Shown: one piece after another, positions 8,679 through 17,550 of the stretch
Position numbering within the stretch: position 1 is the stretch's first letter
Layout of the letters: every line of letters starts with the position of its first letter
Origin: SKVR01 sp041642035
GTDB lineage: Bacteria > Bacteroidota > Bacteroidia > Bacteroidales > UBA7960
Direction of reading: 5' to 3'
Length of the DNA: 64,000 nt
NCBI GenBank assembly: GCA_041642035.1
Contig: JBEPXC010000001.1
Location: 7,263 to 71,262 of the forward strand
Made by a program: the position numbers and the translations under genes
The notes under the pieces: model-generated
What the model saw: only the letters and a program-made list of their open reading frames with translations
Told to the model about the DNA's origin: nothing
Databases searched by the model: none

Positions 8679-10235
8679 ATGAGAAGGTTCCTATTCAACA
8701 GTCAACCGAAAACTTCACACTCTTTTGATGTGATCATTGTCGGTGGTGGTTTATCGGGACTTTATACCGCCCTGTTGCTCGACCCCAAGCTCTCCGTTGC
8801 CCTGGTGGTAAAAACGCCCATCGAAAAATGCAATTCTTCGCTTGCCCAGGGAGGCATTGCGGCTGCCGTAGATAAGGAAGACGACGCTCAGCTTCATCTC
8901 GAAGATACCTTGCTGGCTGCCGCGGGTATTGCCCATGAAGAGAGCGCCAGGCTTATGGTGGTAAAAGGTCCTGCCGAGATTGCCAGGCTGGCTTCCATGG
9001 GGGTGGATTTTGATACCGATGATCAGGGAAACTGGCATACCACCATGGAAGGAGCTCATACCCGTGAGCGCATTCTGCATTGCGGAGGCGATGCAACAGG
9101 CCGTTTGGTAATGGAAAAATTATCGGCCCTGGTAAGAGGCAGAAAAAACATTCACCTTTTAGAGAACCATTTCCTGAGCGATATCCTCACCAGCGATCAC
9201 AACAGGGCCTGTGGGATAGTGACCAACAGCGATGGTTTTAATACTTTGCTGGCACCCCATGTGGTGATTTGCACCGGGGGCATTGGAAGCATTTACCAGC
9301 ATACCACCAATCGAAAAGGTACTACCGGCGATGGAATTGCTGCAGCCATGCGCGCCGGGGCACAGATGCAGGACATGGAGTTTGTGCAGTTTCATCCTAC
9401 GGCCTATTATAAACCAGGGAATGCAGAATCGTTTTCGCTTATTTCAGAAGCTGTAAGGGGTGAAGGAGCTGTTTTGCGCAACTCCTCCGGCGAGGCATTT
9501 ATGCAATTCAGGCATCCTATGAAAGACCTTGCTCCCCGCGATGTAGTCGCTCGTGAGATCTTCTTCGAGATGCAAAAAGAAGGATCCGATCATGTGTTCC
9601 TGGATATCACCTCCCGTTCGGCCAAATTTCTCTCACAACGTTTTCCAACCATTTATACCTCCTGCTCTCTTGATGGTTTGAAGATGGAGCGCGACATGAT
9701 ACCTGTTTTGCCTGTGCAACATTATTTTATGGGAGGGATAAAAACCAATGTTCATGCACAAACCAGTATTCCGGGTCTTTTTGCCTGTGGCGAAGCGGCC
9801 TGCACCGGGGTTCATGGTGCCAACCGTCTTGCCAGCAATTCGTTGCTCGAATGCCTGGTGTTTGCTTCGCAGGCCGCCGGGTTTATCAACAGCCATCCTA
9901 TCTCTGAACCCCATTCTCTGCCATCTGCGCAGTTCTTCGAGGCCAATACTTCGGTTGAAGATGCTGAGGAGATGAAAAATCACCTTAAGGCCTTGATGCA
10001 GAAGCACGGAGGCATTGCCCGTAATGAAACCGGATTGAAGACAGCCCTGGCTGAAGTACAAGAGATTTGCCAGGCATTAGGTCGGTCAAAATTTGAAAAC
10101 CCTTCGCAAATGGAGGTATTCAATATGGCTATGATATCGGCGGAAATTCTGGTATCTGCCCTAAAAAGAAAAGAAAGCCTGGGCTCTCATTTCAGAGAAG
10201 ACTATTCCTTCAAGATACACCCTTTGCAGAGCTGA
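8679..10235 (+). CDS. nadB: L-aspartate oxidase
   Basis: FAD-dependent oxidation of L-aspartate to iminoaspartate, feeding NadA. The N-terminal Rossmann motif VIIVGGGLSGLYTALLL, the family segment SSLAQGGIAAAV, the central LLAPHVVICTGGIGSIYQHTTN, the active-site stretch LAPRDVVAREI and the late FAD motif LFACGEAACTGVHGANRLASNSLLE are all present. The length (519 residues from ATG 8679) is normal. A TTG at 8670 would add three residues; the ATG is preferred. Second gene of the nadABC run. Confidence 0.97.
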   Translation: MRRFLFNSQPKTSHSFDVIIVGGGLSGLYTALLLDPKLSVALVVKTPIEKCNSSLAQGGIAAAVDKEDDAQLHLEDTLLAAAGIAHEESARLMVVKGPAEIARLASMGVDFDTDDQGNWHTTMEGAHTRERILHCGGDATGRLVMEKLSALVRGRKNIHLLENHFLSDILTSDHNRACGIVTNSDGFNTLLAPHVVICTGGIGSIYQHTTNRKGTTGDGIAAAMRAGAQMQDMEFVQFHPTAYYKPGNAESFSLISEAVRGEGAVLRNSSGEAFMQFRHPMKDLAPRDVVAREIFFEMQKEGSDHVFLDITSRSAKFLSQRFPTIYTSCSLDGLKMERDMIPVLPVQHYFMGGIKTNVHAQTSIPGLFACGEAACTGVHGANRLASNSLLECLVFASQAAGFINSHPISEPHSLPSAQFFEANTSVEDAEEMKNHLKALMQKHGGIARNETGLKTALAEVQEICQALGRSKFENPSQMEVFNMAMISAEILVSALKRKESLGSHFREDYSFKIHPLQS

Positions 10236-10279
10236 AGGTCCCGACCGGCTCTGCCTACAATAAACACCTGTAATGTCAG

Positions 10280-11119
10280 ATGATTATGTATATAAACGAT
10301 TCAGTAGAGAAAATAATAGCCCTGGCCCTTGCCGAGGACCTGGGAACAGGAGATGTTACCACCAGCAGTGTGGTACCAACCGATACAATGGTGAAAGGAA
10401 ATTTTATAGCCAAGGAAGAGGGAGTGATTTGCGGGCTGGAACTTGTGCGTAAGGTATTCTCTTTGCTGGATGAAAAGGTTGAGTTCAGGACGCTTTGCAA
10501 GGATGGCGATAAGGTGCAAAACGGCAATTTGCTGGCAGAAATAGCCGGTCCTGCTCATGCCATTTTAAGCGGCGAAAGAGTTGCCCTGAACTTCCTACAG
10601 CATCTCTCGGGCATTGCCACAAAGACAGCCTTGTTAACCCAATCGGTTTCGGGTACCTCACTGAAAATCGTCGATACCCGCAAAACCAATCCCGGAATGC
10701 GGGTGCTGGAGAAATATGCCGTAAAATCAGGGGGCGCCTTCAACCACAGAATGAATCTTTCTGATGGAGTGCTCATAAAAGACAATCATATTAAAGCCGC
10801 AGGTGGTATTATTCCTGCTGTTATGGCTGCCCGCGCCCATGCTCCCCAAACCCTGAAGATTGAGGTGGAAGTGGAATCGCTGGAGCAGGTGCAGCAAGCG
10901 CTGGATGCCGGGGCCGATATCATTATGCTCGACAATATGGATATGGAGACCATGAGCAGGGCCGTGAAACTTGTCAATGGCAAAGCCCTTACCGAAGCAT
11001 CCGGAAATATGGATCAGAAAAACCTGCTGGAAGTGGCCGCTACAGGGGTCGATATGGTCTCTGTGGGTGCCTTGACCCATACGGTAAAAGCCATGGATAT
11101 AAGTCTGCGGTTTGTATAA
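10280..11119 (+). CDS. nadC: Nicotinate-nucleotide pyrophosphorylase (carboxylating)
   Basis: Quinolinate phosphoribosyltransferase, third enzyme of de novo NAD synthesis: converts quinolinate and PRPP to nicotinate mononucleotide and CO2. The 279 residues show the family signatures LALAEDLGTGDVTTSSVV at the N-terminus, ERVALNFLQHLSGIAT, VDTRKTNPGMRVLEKYAVKSGG, HRMNLSDGVLIKDNH (substrate-binding basic residues), KIEVEVESLEQ, ADIIMLDNM and EASGNM. ATG 10280 and 10286 are both possible starts. A strong terminator hairpin follows at 11127-11152 and closes the operon. Confidence 0.97.
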   Translation: MIMYINDSVEKIIALALAEDLGTGDVTTSSVVPTDTMVKGNFIAKEEGVICGLELVRKVFSLLDEKVEFRTLCKDGDKVQNGNLLAEIAGPAHAILSGERVALNFLQHLSGIATKTALLTQSVSGTSLKIVDTRKTNPGMRVLEKYAVKSGGAFNHRMNLSDGVLIKDNHIKAAGGIIPAVMAARAHAPQTLKIEVEVESLEQVQQALDAGADIIMLDNMDMETMSRAVKLVNGKALTEASGNMDQKNLLEVAATGVDMVSVGALTHTVKAMDISLRFV

Positions 11120-11126
11120 AGCAGTT

Positions 11127-11152
11127 AAAGATCGCAGGTTCTGCGATCTTTT
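11127..11152 (+). terminator. Rho-independent terminator after nadC
   Basis: Perfect 11-bp stem AAAGATCGCAG (11127-11137), loop GTT, CTGCGATCTTT (11141-11151), followed by one further T. It lies 8 nt after the nadC stop. Confidence 0.8.
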
Positions 11153-11300
11153 CAATAGGATTGAAATGCTCTGAGTGTAGCCTTGGCTGCATGATGTGGA
11201 AAATAATTGCGTTTATCTTTTTATTCATTAACCAGCCCGGTGTTGGATACTCCTGTCGGGGGCATTTGGAGCATCAGGGCACAATAAAACGAACAAAATT

Positions 11301-12653
11301 ATGATGAACAGACACAAAATTTATTTCTGGTCACTCAGCGTTTCGTTGGGTGGCTTTCTTTTTGGTATGGATACGGCTCTTATATCGGGGGTAGAGCGAA
11401 CCGTACAGCAGCTGTGGCAGATGAGCAACGCCATGACCGGGCAGATGGTTGCCATGGCCTTGTATGGCACAGTGATCGGCGCCCTTTTAGGCGGGATGCC
11501 CGCGCAGTACCTGGGCCGGAAAAAGACCTTGTTCATCATTGCCGTGGTATTCCTGGCCTCGGCAGTAGGCTCGGCCCTGGCGCCTGACCCCTGGTACCTG
11601 ATGTTTTTCCGCTTTATTGGCGGATTAAGTGTAGGGGCCTCCTCGGTGGTGGCACCCATGTACATCGCCGAACTATCGCCCAAAGAAAAAAGAGGACAGC
11701 TCACGGCTCTGTTCCAGTTTAATATTGTGTTGGGCATCATGGTGGCCTATTTTTCCAACTGGGTTATTGGTGCAGGAGTTGGCGAGTCATGGCGCTGGAT
11801 GCTGGGTGTAGAAGCCTTTCCTGCCCTTTTGTTTGCCATATTGGTATTGCTGGTGCCCGAAAGCCCTCGTTGGCTGGTACTTAAAAAAGGCGAAGATGAC
11901 GAGGCTTTGCGCATTTTAGCCATTATCGATCCTGCCAATGCAGAAAAATCGCTCCAAACCATTAAGGAAAGCCGGTTTAAGAAATCTGAGGCAGGATTGA
12001 AAGAGTTCTTCTCGGGTCGCTATAGCCTACCCATATTGCTGGTGATTCTTTTTGCCTTTTTCAACCAGGTGTCGGGTATCAATGCCATCATATATTACGC
12101 TCCCCGCATCTTTGAATCATCGGGTATGGCTGCCGGTTCAGCATTGCTCTCGTCGGTAGGTATCGGTGTTGTTAATATTGTATTTACCATGCTTGGACTG
12201 GCACTCATTGATCGCATGGGTCGCCGGTTTTTAATGTATGTAGGCTCCATTGGTTATATTATTTCCCTTTCGCTGGTGTCTTTTGTTTTTGCTACCGGTG
12301 TTGGTACGGGCACCATCTTACTGCCTGCATTGCTGTTTGTATTTATTGCCGCCCATGCCATCGGACAAGGTGCTGTGATTTGGGTTTTTATTTCAGAGAT
12401 TTTCCCCAATAAGGTTCGTTCGTGGGGCAATTCGCTGGGTAGTGGCACCCACTGGGTTTTCGCAGCCGTTATAGCAGGAGGATTTCCTTATCTGGCCGGA
12501 CGTTTCGGACAAGCGCCCATCTTTGCCTTCTTTGCCTTTATGATGGTCTTGCAACTGCTTTTCGTATGGAAGATGATGCCCGAAACCAAAGGTGTTTCGC
12601 TTGAAGAAATTGAGAAGAGAATGGTGAAAAATGAACTAAAAACGAAAAACTAA
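11301..12653 (+). CDS. Sugar porter family MFS transporter (proton:sugar symporter type)
   Basis: A 450-residue membrane protein with the 12-helix plan and signatures of the sugar porter branch of the major facilitator superfamily: GFLFGMDTALISG in helix 1, the GRKKTL loop after helix 2, PESPRWLVLKKGEDDEA after helix 6, NQVSGINAIIYYAPRIF in helix 7 (sugar-binding Q-x-x-G-x-N), DRMGRRFLMYVGS after helix 8 and PETKGVSLEEIEKRM at the C-terminus. Such proteins import xylose, galactose, glucose or similar sugars with protons; the sequence does not tell which. It is separated from nadC by a terminator and about 150 bp, so it is probably its own transcription unit. ATG 11301 is directly followed by a second ATG. 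Confidence 0.92.
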   Translation: MMNRHKIYFWSLSVSLGGFLFGMDTALISGVERTVQQLWQMSNAMTGQMVAMALYGTVIGALLGGMPAQYLGRKKTLFIIAVVFLASAVGSALAPDPWYLMFFRFIGGLSVGASSVVAPMYIAELSPKEKRGQLTALFQFNIVLGIMVAYFSNWVIGAGVGESWRWMLGVEAFPALLFAILVLLVPESPRWLVLKKGEDDEALRILAIIDPANAEKSLQTIKESRFKKSEAGLKEFFSGRYSLPILLVILFAFFNQVSGINAIIYYAPRIFESSGMAAGSALLSSVGIGVVNIVFTMLGLALIDRMGRRFLMYVGSIGYIISLSLVSFVFATGVGTGTILLPALLFVFIAAHAIGQGAVIWVFISEIFPNKVRSWGNSLGSGTHWVFAAVIAGGFPYLAGRFGQAPIFAFFAFMMVLQLLFVWKMMPETKGVSLEEIEKRMVKNELKTKN

Positions 12654-12663
12654 GAACTAATAG

Positions 12664-12753
12664 CTAAAAGTGAAAAGTGATGTGTGAACTGTGATGGGTG
12701 ATGGTGATGTGTTGGATGCGATCAATACGTTCCTTTGAGGTTGGCTTATCCAT
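12664..12753 (-). pseudogene. Truncated HEPN (DUF86)-like toxin start
   Basis: An ATG at 12753 on the minus strand overlaps the last codons and stop of the XRE-nucleotidyltransferase gene by 8 bp. It opens MDKPTSKERIDRIQHI, which resembles the first helix of HEPN/DUF86 partners of MNT antitoxins. The frame then turns into low-complexity sequence (repeated catcac units, about 12665-12705) and stops at 12664-12666. The similarity is short, so the identification rests largely on position and coupling. Confidence 0.45.
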
Positions 12754-13339
12754 ATATTTTTATAAAATCCTTTTTGGCGGATGTAAGGGCAAAATCTTTC
12801 AGCGCACCTTTTTCAACCATATCAACCTTTTTATGAATCTGTTGCTCAATGGAATGCGATATATCCATCAGATCGAACATAGAATAATTATGCCCTTCTG
12901 TCATTTCTATCATAAGATCCAGATCACTATCCGGTTGGTCTGTATTTCTTGCAAAGGAGCCAAAGATCCAGGCGGTTTTCACGCGAGCCTCATTTTTCAA
13001 TACCTCCTTCAGTTTTTCTATGATCTCTTGCCGGTCCGCTGGGGTTGTTGTCTTTTTGTAGGTTATCAATTCTTCAGCTGCTTTTAACGCTTTAAGGGCA
13101 TGCTTTTCATCAATAATTTCATATACCAGCTTGTCGGCCAGCCATGCCACCAGCAAATGCTCCTCCTTAATGCCAAAGCAAGAAGATAGTTTTATGATCT
13201 TTTCGCGGGTTGCTTTGCGTTGCCCTCTTTCAATTTTACTCAGAATTGCCTGATCAATATCTATGTCTGCGGCAACCTTACGCAGAGGAAGTTCTTTGTG
13301 TTTTCGATGTCTTCTGATAATCTCTCCTAAAGTTTCCAT
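12746..13339 (-). CDS. XRE-family regulator fused to a minimal nucleotidyltransferase (MNT antitoxin-like)
   Basis: From ATG 13339 the protein has 197 residues: an N-terminal HTH_3/XRE domain (residues 1-65; TLGEIIRRHRKHKELPLRKV and AILSKIERGQRKATREK form the helix-turn-helix), a linker helix, and a C-terminal nucleotidyltransferase with GSFARNTDQPDSDLDLMIEM, the GSx10DxD active-site pattern. Fused XRE-MNT proteins normally act as antitoxins that modify or bind a HEPN RNase encoded just downstream and that repress their own operon. Here only a stub of the partner remains. Start 13339 is chosen over 13363 because the longer form runs into a palindromic operator-like sequence. Confidence 0.8.
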   Translation of the reverse strand: METLGEIIRRHRKHKELPLRKVAADIDIDQAILSKIERGQRKATREKIIKLSSCFGIKEEHLLVAWLADKLVYEIIDEKHALKALKAAEELITYKKTTTPADRQEIIEKLKEVLKNEARVKTAWIFGSFARNTDQPDSDLDLMIEMTEGHNYSMFDLMDISHSIEQQIHKKVDMVEKGALKDFALTSAKKDFIKIYG

Positions 13340-13341
13340 TA

Positions 13342-13373
13342 TTGACAACAATTGTTTTGACATTATTTGTCAA
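13342..13373 (-). promoter_or_regulatory. Operator-like palindromes at the start of the XRE-MNT gene
   Basis: Two elements lie directly upstream of ATG 13339: the perfect palindrome AACAATTGTT (13347-13356) and the inverted repeat TTGACA (13357-13362), 5-nt spacer, TGTCAA (13368-13373). A further TTGACA copy at 13342-13347 sits 15 bp from the second. Such sites fit autoregulation by the XRE domain; binding is inferred. Confidence 0.45.
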
Positions 13374-13950
13374 AGGTAATTATTTTAAGTCACATAAAAG
13401 CAGGCCAGTCGGGTGCCATTGCGCTGCCAAAGAGTGTTTTCCCTGCACAAAAGGATTTCACAGTGCCCATTATCTACATGTGGATTTATTTCTATCGATA
13501 TTATGCCCCGCTGGGGCATTTTCTTCCTTTCAGCTTCCAGCTGTAATCCAGGCGTTTATATCCTGAATAGATTTCGGGATGATCCGTCTATGCTGCTTGA
13601 TTGGGATGAATGGTAAGGGAGCAGTGCTGGTTTATGGATGCAGGCACTTATCAGAAAAAATAGTGAAGTTATTTCCTGTGCAATTTAGGGGTATAGCAGA
13701 AAAGTTGGTACAGGCGTCACCCTTCCATACTTGTAGGGAAGGGCCGGGGATGGGTCAAAAGAAAAGTCAGGACAGGCGTCACCCTTCCATGGCGGATGGG
13801 CCATCCCGACGCGAAGCGATATGAGAGTAGGAGATAAGAGCTTTTAAACCAGACGTTTCCATGTCCTGCGGACGATGGAAAGTCTTCCCGTATCTTTCTT
13901 CCAACTTCCAGATTAAGTCACTTTTCACTTTTAGTTTTTCACTTTTCACT
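13374..13950. repeat. Repeat-rich intergenic region
   Basis: No gene is supported. About 13418-13465 (gccattgcgctg then cctgcac, aaagg) resembles 20905-20960. A terminator- or REP-like hairpin ATGCCCC-GCT-GGGGCAT followed by TTT is at 13503-13522. At 13710-13776 lies a minus-strand copy of the repeat containing ttttgacccatccccggccc (also near 15.96 and 20.28 kb), and 13777-13800 repeats part of it. At 13852-13892 is a copy of the gacgtttccatgtcc/gatggaaagtc repeat seen at least eight times in this window. Sequence at 13917-13953 is low complexity (cacttttcactttt). Confidence 0.6.
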
Positions 13951-15750
13951 TTATTTTATCACCTTCTCCCAGCCCACTCTCGAGAGGTTACGGTAGATGA
14001 TAAACCCGGCTACGGCTGCGATGGCCAGGAATATGATGGCTGAGGTGTACTGACCGAAAATCAGGCGGCCGATGCCAAAGAGGGAAAACAGTACCAGGAA
14101 ACATCCGGCGAAATAATTTACAAACATCATCCCGAAGCCTTTGTCGCCCTCAACTTCTGGCAACTGGTCTGCCACAGGCTTCCAGCCTATGCCCCCGGGA
14201 TGCACTTTTTTGTAAAACTCCAGCAGTTTCTCGTTTTTGGTAGGCTTGGTGAGGAAAGTCACCGTAAGCCACACCAGGGTTGACCAGGCTACTATGATGA
14301 GTAGGGTAGGCTCGAAATCCATCTTGTAGTGAAAGGCCAGGATAGGATATACGGCATAGGGTGCTATCATGGCGGCTATCTCTGACCAGGCATTGATGCG
14401 CCACCAGAACCAACGTAGCAACAACACAACCCCGATGCCACCGCTACAGGCAAGGATGAATCGCCAGGCGTCGCTGATGCGGTCGAATTGGGTGGTGATG
14501 AGCAGCGAAAAGATAATCAGCAGAAAGGTGGTGATGCGCGACACCTTTACGTAGTACTTCTCGTCGGCACCGGGTTTAATAAAGGGTTTGTAGAGGTCGT
14601 TGACGATGTAGGAGGTGCCCCAAACCGTTTGCGAGGCGATGGTCGACATATAGGCGGCAAGGAAAGCGGCCAGCAGAAGTCCCATAAGACCCGAAGGCAA
14701 GAGGTCGCGGATGACCATCACGTAGGTGGCTCCTTTGTCGGTGGCGTCGGGATACATGACCAGCGCGGCCAGTGCAACGATGATCCATGGCCAGGGCCTG
14801 ATGGCGAAATGGGCTATCTGAAACCACAGCGTGGCAAAGAGAGAATTCTTTTCGTCTTTTGCCGACATCATCCGCTGGGCAACATAACCACCGCCCCCGG
14901 GTTCGGCACCGGGATACCAGCTGGCCCACCACTGCACGCCCAGGTAGGCCACCACCGCCACCACACTCATGCGTAATATTCCGCTGGTGTTAAGACCGGC
15001 ATCAGAGCCCACCACGGGCAGAAAATCAAATACCCAGTCTACGTGAGCCAGCGATTCTTTCAGTCCGTCGATACCCCCCACATGACGCAGGGCCACCACC
15101 GCAAGGATGATGCTTCCACCCATGGCTATGACAAACTGGAACGAATCGGTTATAGATACCCCCCATAAGCCCGAGATCGACGAATAGACGGCCACAAAGA
15201 GCATCATCATGCCCACCACCATCAGGTGCGCGCTGAAATGAATGCCCAGCAGGCTCACGTGGCTAAGGCCAAATACGGTCAGGTCGGGAAACATCACCTG
15301 CAGGATTTTCACCATGGCCAGGTTTACCCATGCCATGACCACAGCATTCATGATCACCCCGATGTATATGGCTCTGAATCCTCTCAGGAAACGGGCTTCA
15401 CGGCCTGAATAGCGGATGGCCACAAATTCGGTATCGGTCATGATGCCTGCCCTGCGCCACAGTCGGGCAAAGAAGAATACGGTAAGCATACCGCCAAAGA
15501 GCATGTTCCACCACAGCCAGTTGCCCGAGATACCGCCCTGGGCCACCAGTTCGGTCACGGCCAGTGGGGTGTCGGCAGCGAAGGTGGTGGCCACCATGCT
15601 TGTGCCGGCCACATACCAGGGGAGGTTGCGTCCGGTAAGGAAGAAGTCGCTGGTGCTTTTACCCGCCCGTTTCGACATATACAGGCTGATGCCCATACTA
15701 AAGACGAGAAATCCGCCAATTATGATCCAGTCTAAGAGAGAGATATACAT
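13951..15750 (-). CDS. Sodium:solute symporter (SSS family)
   Basis: A 599-residue integral membrane protein of the SSS superfamily, carrying Na+-coupled uptake of an organic solute. Family features include the N-terminal helix LDWIIIGGFLVFSMGISLYM, the RAGKSTSDFFLTGRNLPWYV segment that marks the family, GTSMVATTFAADTPLAVTELV (sodium-site helix), WWNMLFGGMLTVFFFARLWRRAGIMT, and about 13-15 hydrophobic segments in all. The long C-terminus with extra helices (to residue 599) is typical of Bacteroidota members. The substrate cannot be read from the sequence. The gene is flanked on both sides by the same REP-like repeat (13.85 and 15.88 kb), and telomere-like tandem units precede its start. Confidence 0.9.
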   Translation of the reverse strand: MYISLLDWIIIGGFLVFSMGISLYMSKRAGKSTSDFFLTGRNLPWYVAGTSMVATTFAADTPLAVTELVAQGGISGNWLWWNMLFGGMLTVFFFARLWRRAGIMTDTEFVAIRYSGREARFLRGFRAIYIGVIMNAVVMAWVNLAMVKILQVMFPDLTVFGLSHVSLLGIHFSAHLMVVGMMMLFVAVYSSISGLWGVSITDSFQFVIAMGGSIILAVVALRHVGGIDGLKESLAHVDWVFDFLPVVGSDAGLNTSGILRMSVVAVVAYLGVQWWASWYPGAEPGGGGYVAQRMMSAKDEKNSLFATLWFQIAHFAIRPWPWIIVALAALVMYPDATDKGATYVMVIRDLLPSGLMGLLLAAFLAAYMSTIASQTVWGTSYIVNDLYKPFIKPGADEKYYVKVSRITTFLLIIFSLLITTQFDRISDAWRFILACSGGIGVVLLLRWFWWRINAWSEIAAMIAPYAVYPILAFHYKMDFEPTLLIIVAWSTLVWLTVTFLTKPTKNEKLLEFYKKVHPGGIGWKPVADQLPEVEGDKGFGMMFVNYFAGCFLVLFSLFGIGRLIFGQYTSAIIFLAIAAVAGFIIYRNLSRVGWEKVIK

Positions 15751-15762
15751 GAATGGTTTGTA

Positions 15763-15822
15763 GGTTTAGGGTTTATTAGTTTAGGGTTTAATGATGTTTA
15801 GGGTTTAAAAAGTTTAAGGTGT
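15763..15822. repeat. Short tandem array of GTTTAGGGTTT units
   Basis: Four spaced units (gtttagggtttatta, gtttagggtttaatgat, gtttagggtttaaaaa, gtttaaggtgtaatt) lie immediately upstream of the symporter start on the minus strand. The spacing is 15-17 bp. The array falls in the untranslated leader or promoter zone of that gene. Confidence 0.7.
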
Positions 15823-15875
15823 AATTAATTTTAAAACCCGGCCATTGCAAAAATATGCAAAAGTTGGGATAAATA

Positions 15876-15913
15876 GAAGACTTTCCATCGTCCGGATGAC
15901 ATGGAAACGTCTG
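15876..15913. repeat. REP-like dispersed repeat (actttccatcgtcc / gacatggaaacgtc)
   Basis: Reads agactttccatcgtcc, a short variable centre, then gacatggaaacgtctgg. The same pair of half-sites in either orientation is found at 13.86, 18.23, 27.4, 59.17, 59.32, 59.46, 62.95 and 63.10 kb, always outside genes. Confidence 0.7.
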
Positions 15914-15954
15914 GAATGAGAGCTCTTGAATATATGGGGACGGTGCGACTCCCT

Positions 15955-16577
15955 TTCGGGTCTTTTGACCCATCCCCGGCCCTTCCCTTCCTGAAACGAG
16001 TTACCAATGACAACTTTGTAATTAATTGATTCTCTGTGCGTAAAAATTATACTCATCTAAAAATTAATTATAGTATTGATCGGAGCGCCCATCCGGCCTT
16101 GGAGAATTCCCGGTAACAAGTCTTAGTGAAACGGAGCTTTTTGAACCGAGCCCTCAGCGAGCTCAATGTGACCTATTTAATCAAATTATGAGCACATTAA
16201 AAGTTTGCAGTTCCGCAAGCAGTAATCATTATTCAATGATAAAAACTTTCTTTGCGGAACATTCAAACTTTTAGCGGAGTGAACTTAGACTTGTCGGGAA
16301 CCGAGCCCGGAGGGCGAGCTCAATGTGGCCTATTTAATCAAATTATGACCACATAAAATTATCCGCAGCCTTGAACTTTTGCTTCTTTTGCTTCTTTTGC
16401 TTCAAGGCAAAAGAAGAAGAAAGAAAGAAATACGTAAAATCCTTAATCAAGCTCACTCATTGTCATAATCACATTTTTCGCCCGCGTGGGGGTGTTGGCT
16501 CTCAGGATGACCGGGAAGGGTGACTCCTGTCCTGATTGTTTGTTGAATATTTAAGATAGTTATGTTTATTTTTCTTT
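15955..16577. repeat. Nested dispersed repeats: one repeat split by an approximately 500-bp insertion
   Basis: The left half of a repeat (ttttgacccatccccggccc through ctgaaacgagtt) ends at 16002 and its right half (caggatgaccgggaaggg, gtcct) starts at about 16503. The contiguous version is at 20265-20354. The intervening 16003-16500 holds the element related to 3885-4060, plus an internal direct repeat (cgagctcaatgtg then cctatttaatcaaattatg, at about 16168-16195 and 16315-16345) and a purine/pyrimidine hairpin-like stretch (16370-16425, repeated cttttgcttctttt). No gene is seen. Confidence 0.6.
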
Positions 16578-17520
16578 TATGAAAAGTCCTTTCAGGGTCG
16601 TTGTGATGTGCCGTTCATTATCCACGGGTTTCACCCGAGGCTATTGTTGTTAAACCTTTTCAGGGTTTTTAGCAGCTGATGATTATTTTATTATATTTGT
16701 TTCCTTATGATATGTTTGTTTCGGCTTTTAGGGTTCTCTTATAGTTTTCCAGAATAAGGTAGCGCAAGAAATTAGAACCCTGAAAGGGTTCAACCATAAT
16801 AGCCGTAGGTGAAACCTACGGAATTGATTGATATTCATCGATATGAACCCTGAAGGGGTGCAACAATATTGTTGTAATGTAAAGAGTTTCTGCTATAAAA
16901 TAGTTCAACCCTTTCAGGGTTGTTGAACAAATGCCCTTCATTATCCACGGGTTTCACCCGTGGCTATTGTCGTTAAACCCTTTCAGGGTTGTTAGCATCT
17001 ATTGATAATTTATTATATTTGTTTTCTGATAATATGTGTGTGTCGGTTTTTAGGGTTCTATGACAGATTTCCAGAATAAGGTAGCGCAGAAAATTAGAAC
17101 CCTGAAAGGGTTCAACCATAATAGCCGTAGGTGAAACCTACGGAAGGTTAGATATTCAGCGAGATGAACCCTGAAGGGGTTCAACAATTTGTTGTAATGT
17201 AAAGAGTTTCTGCTATAAAATAGTTCAACCCTTTCAGGGTTGTTGAACAAATGCCTTTCATTATCCACGGGTTTCACCCGCGGCTATTGTTGTTAAACCC
17301 TTTCAGGGTTTTTAGCAGGTGGTGATTAATTGATTATATTTGTTCCCTGAGAATATGTTTGTTTCGATTTTTAGGGTTCTATGACAGATTTCCAGAATAA
17401 GGTAGCGCAGAAAATCAGAACCCTGAAAGGGTTCAACCATAATAGCCGTAGGTGAAACCTACGGAATTGGTAGATATTTAGCGAGATGAACCCTGAAGGG
17501 GTTCAACAATATTACGAAAT
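16578..17520. repeat. Array of three approximately 320-bp REP-palindrome units
   Basis: Units begin at about 16581, 16903 and 17223. Each holds six hairpin motifs in fixed order: aaccctttcagggtt, ccacgggtttcacccgcgg, aaccctttcagggtt, about 100 bp of non-palindromic core (16669-16774 in unit 1), aaccctgaaagggttcaacc, ccgtaggtgaaacctacgg, and aaccctgaaggggttcaac. The right half is the approximate reverse complement of the left, so each unit is one large imperfect inverted repeat. Units join through gttgtaatgtaaagag-tttctgctataaaatag. In unit 3 that joint is replaced by the transposase gene. Confidence 0.85.
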
Positions 17521-17550
17521 TATATTTGAAAGAATTTAAACACGAGGAGT

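Noticed and set aside
13342..13616. Plus-strand small open frames upstream of the XRE-MNT gene
   Set aside because: They begin inside the operator-like palindromes, overlap dispersed repeats and have no protein-like features.
16578..17520. CRISPR array
   Set aside because: The period is about 320 bp, the repeats are palindromic REP hairpins with a conserved core and there are no unique spacers or cas genes.
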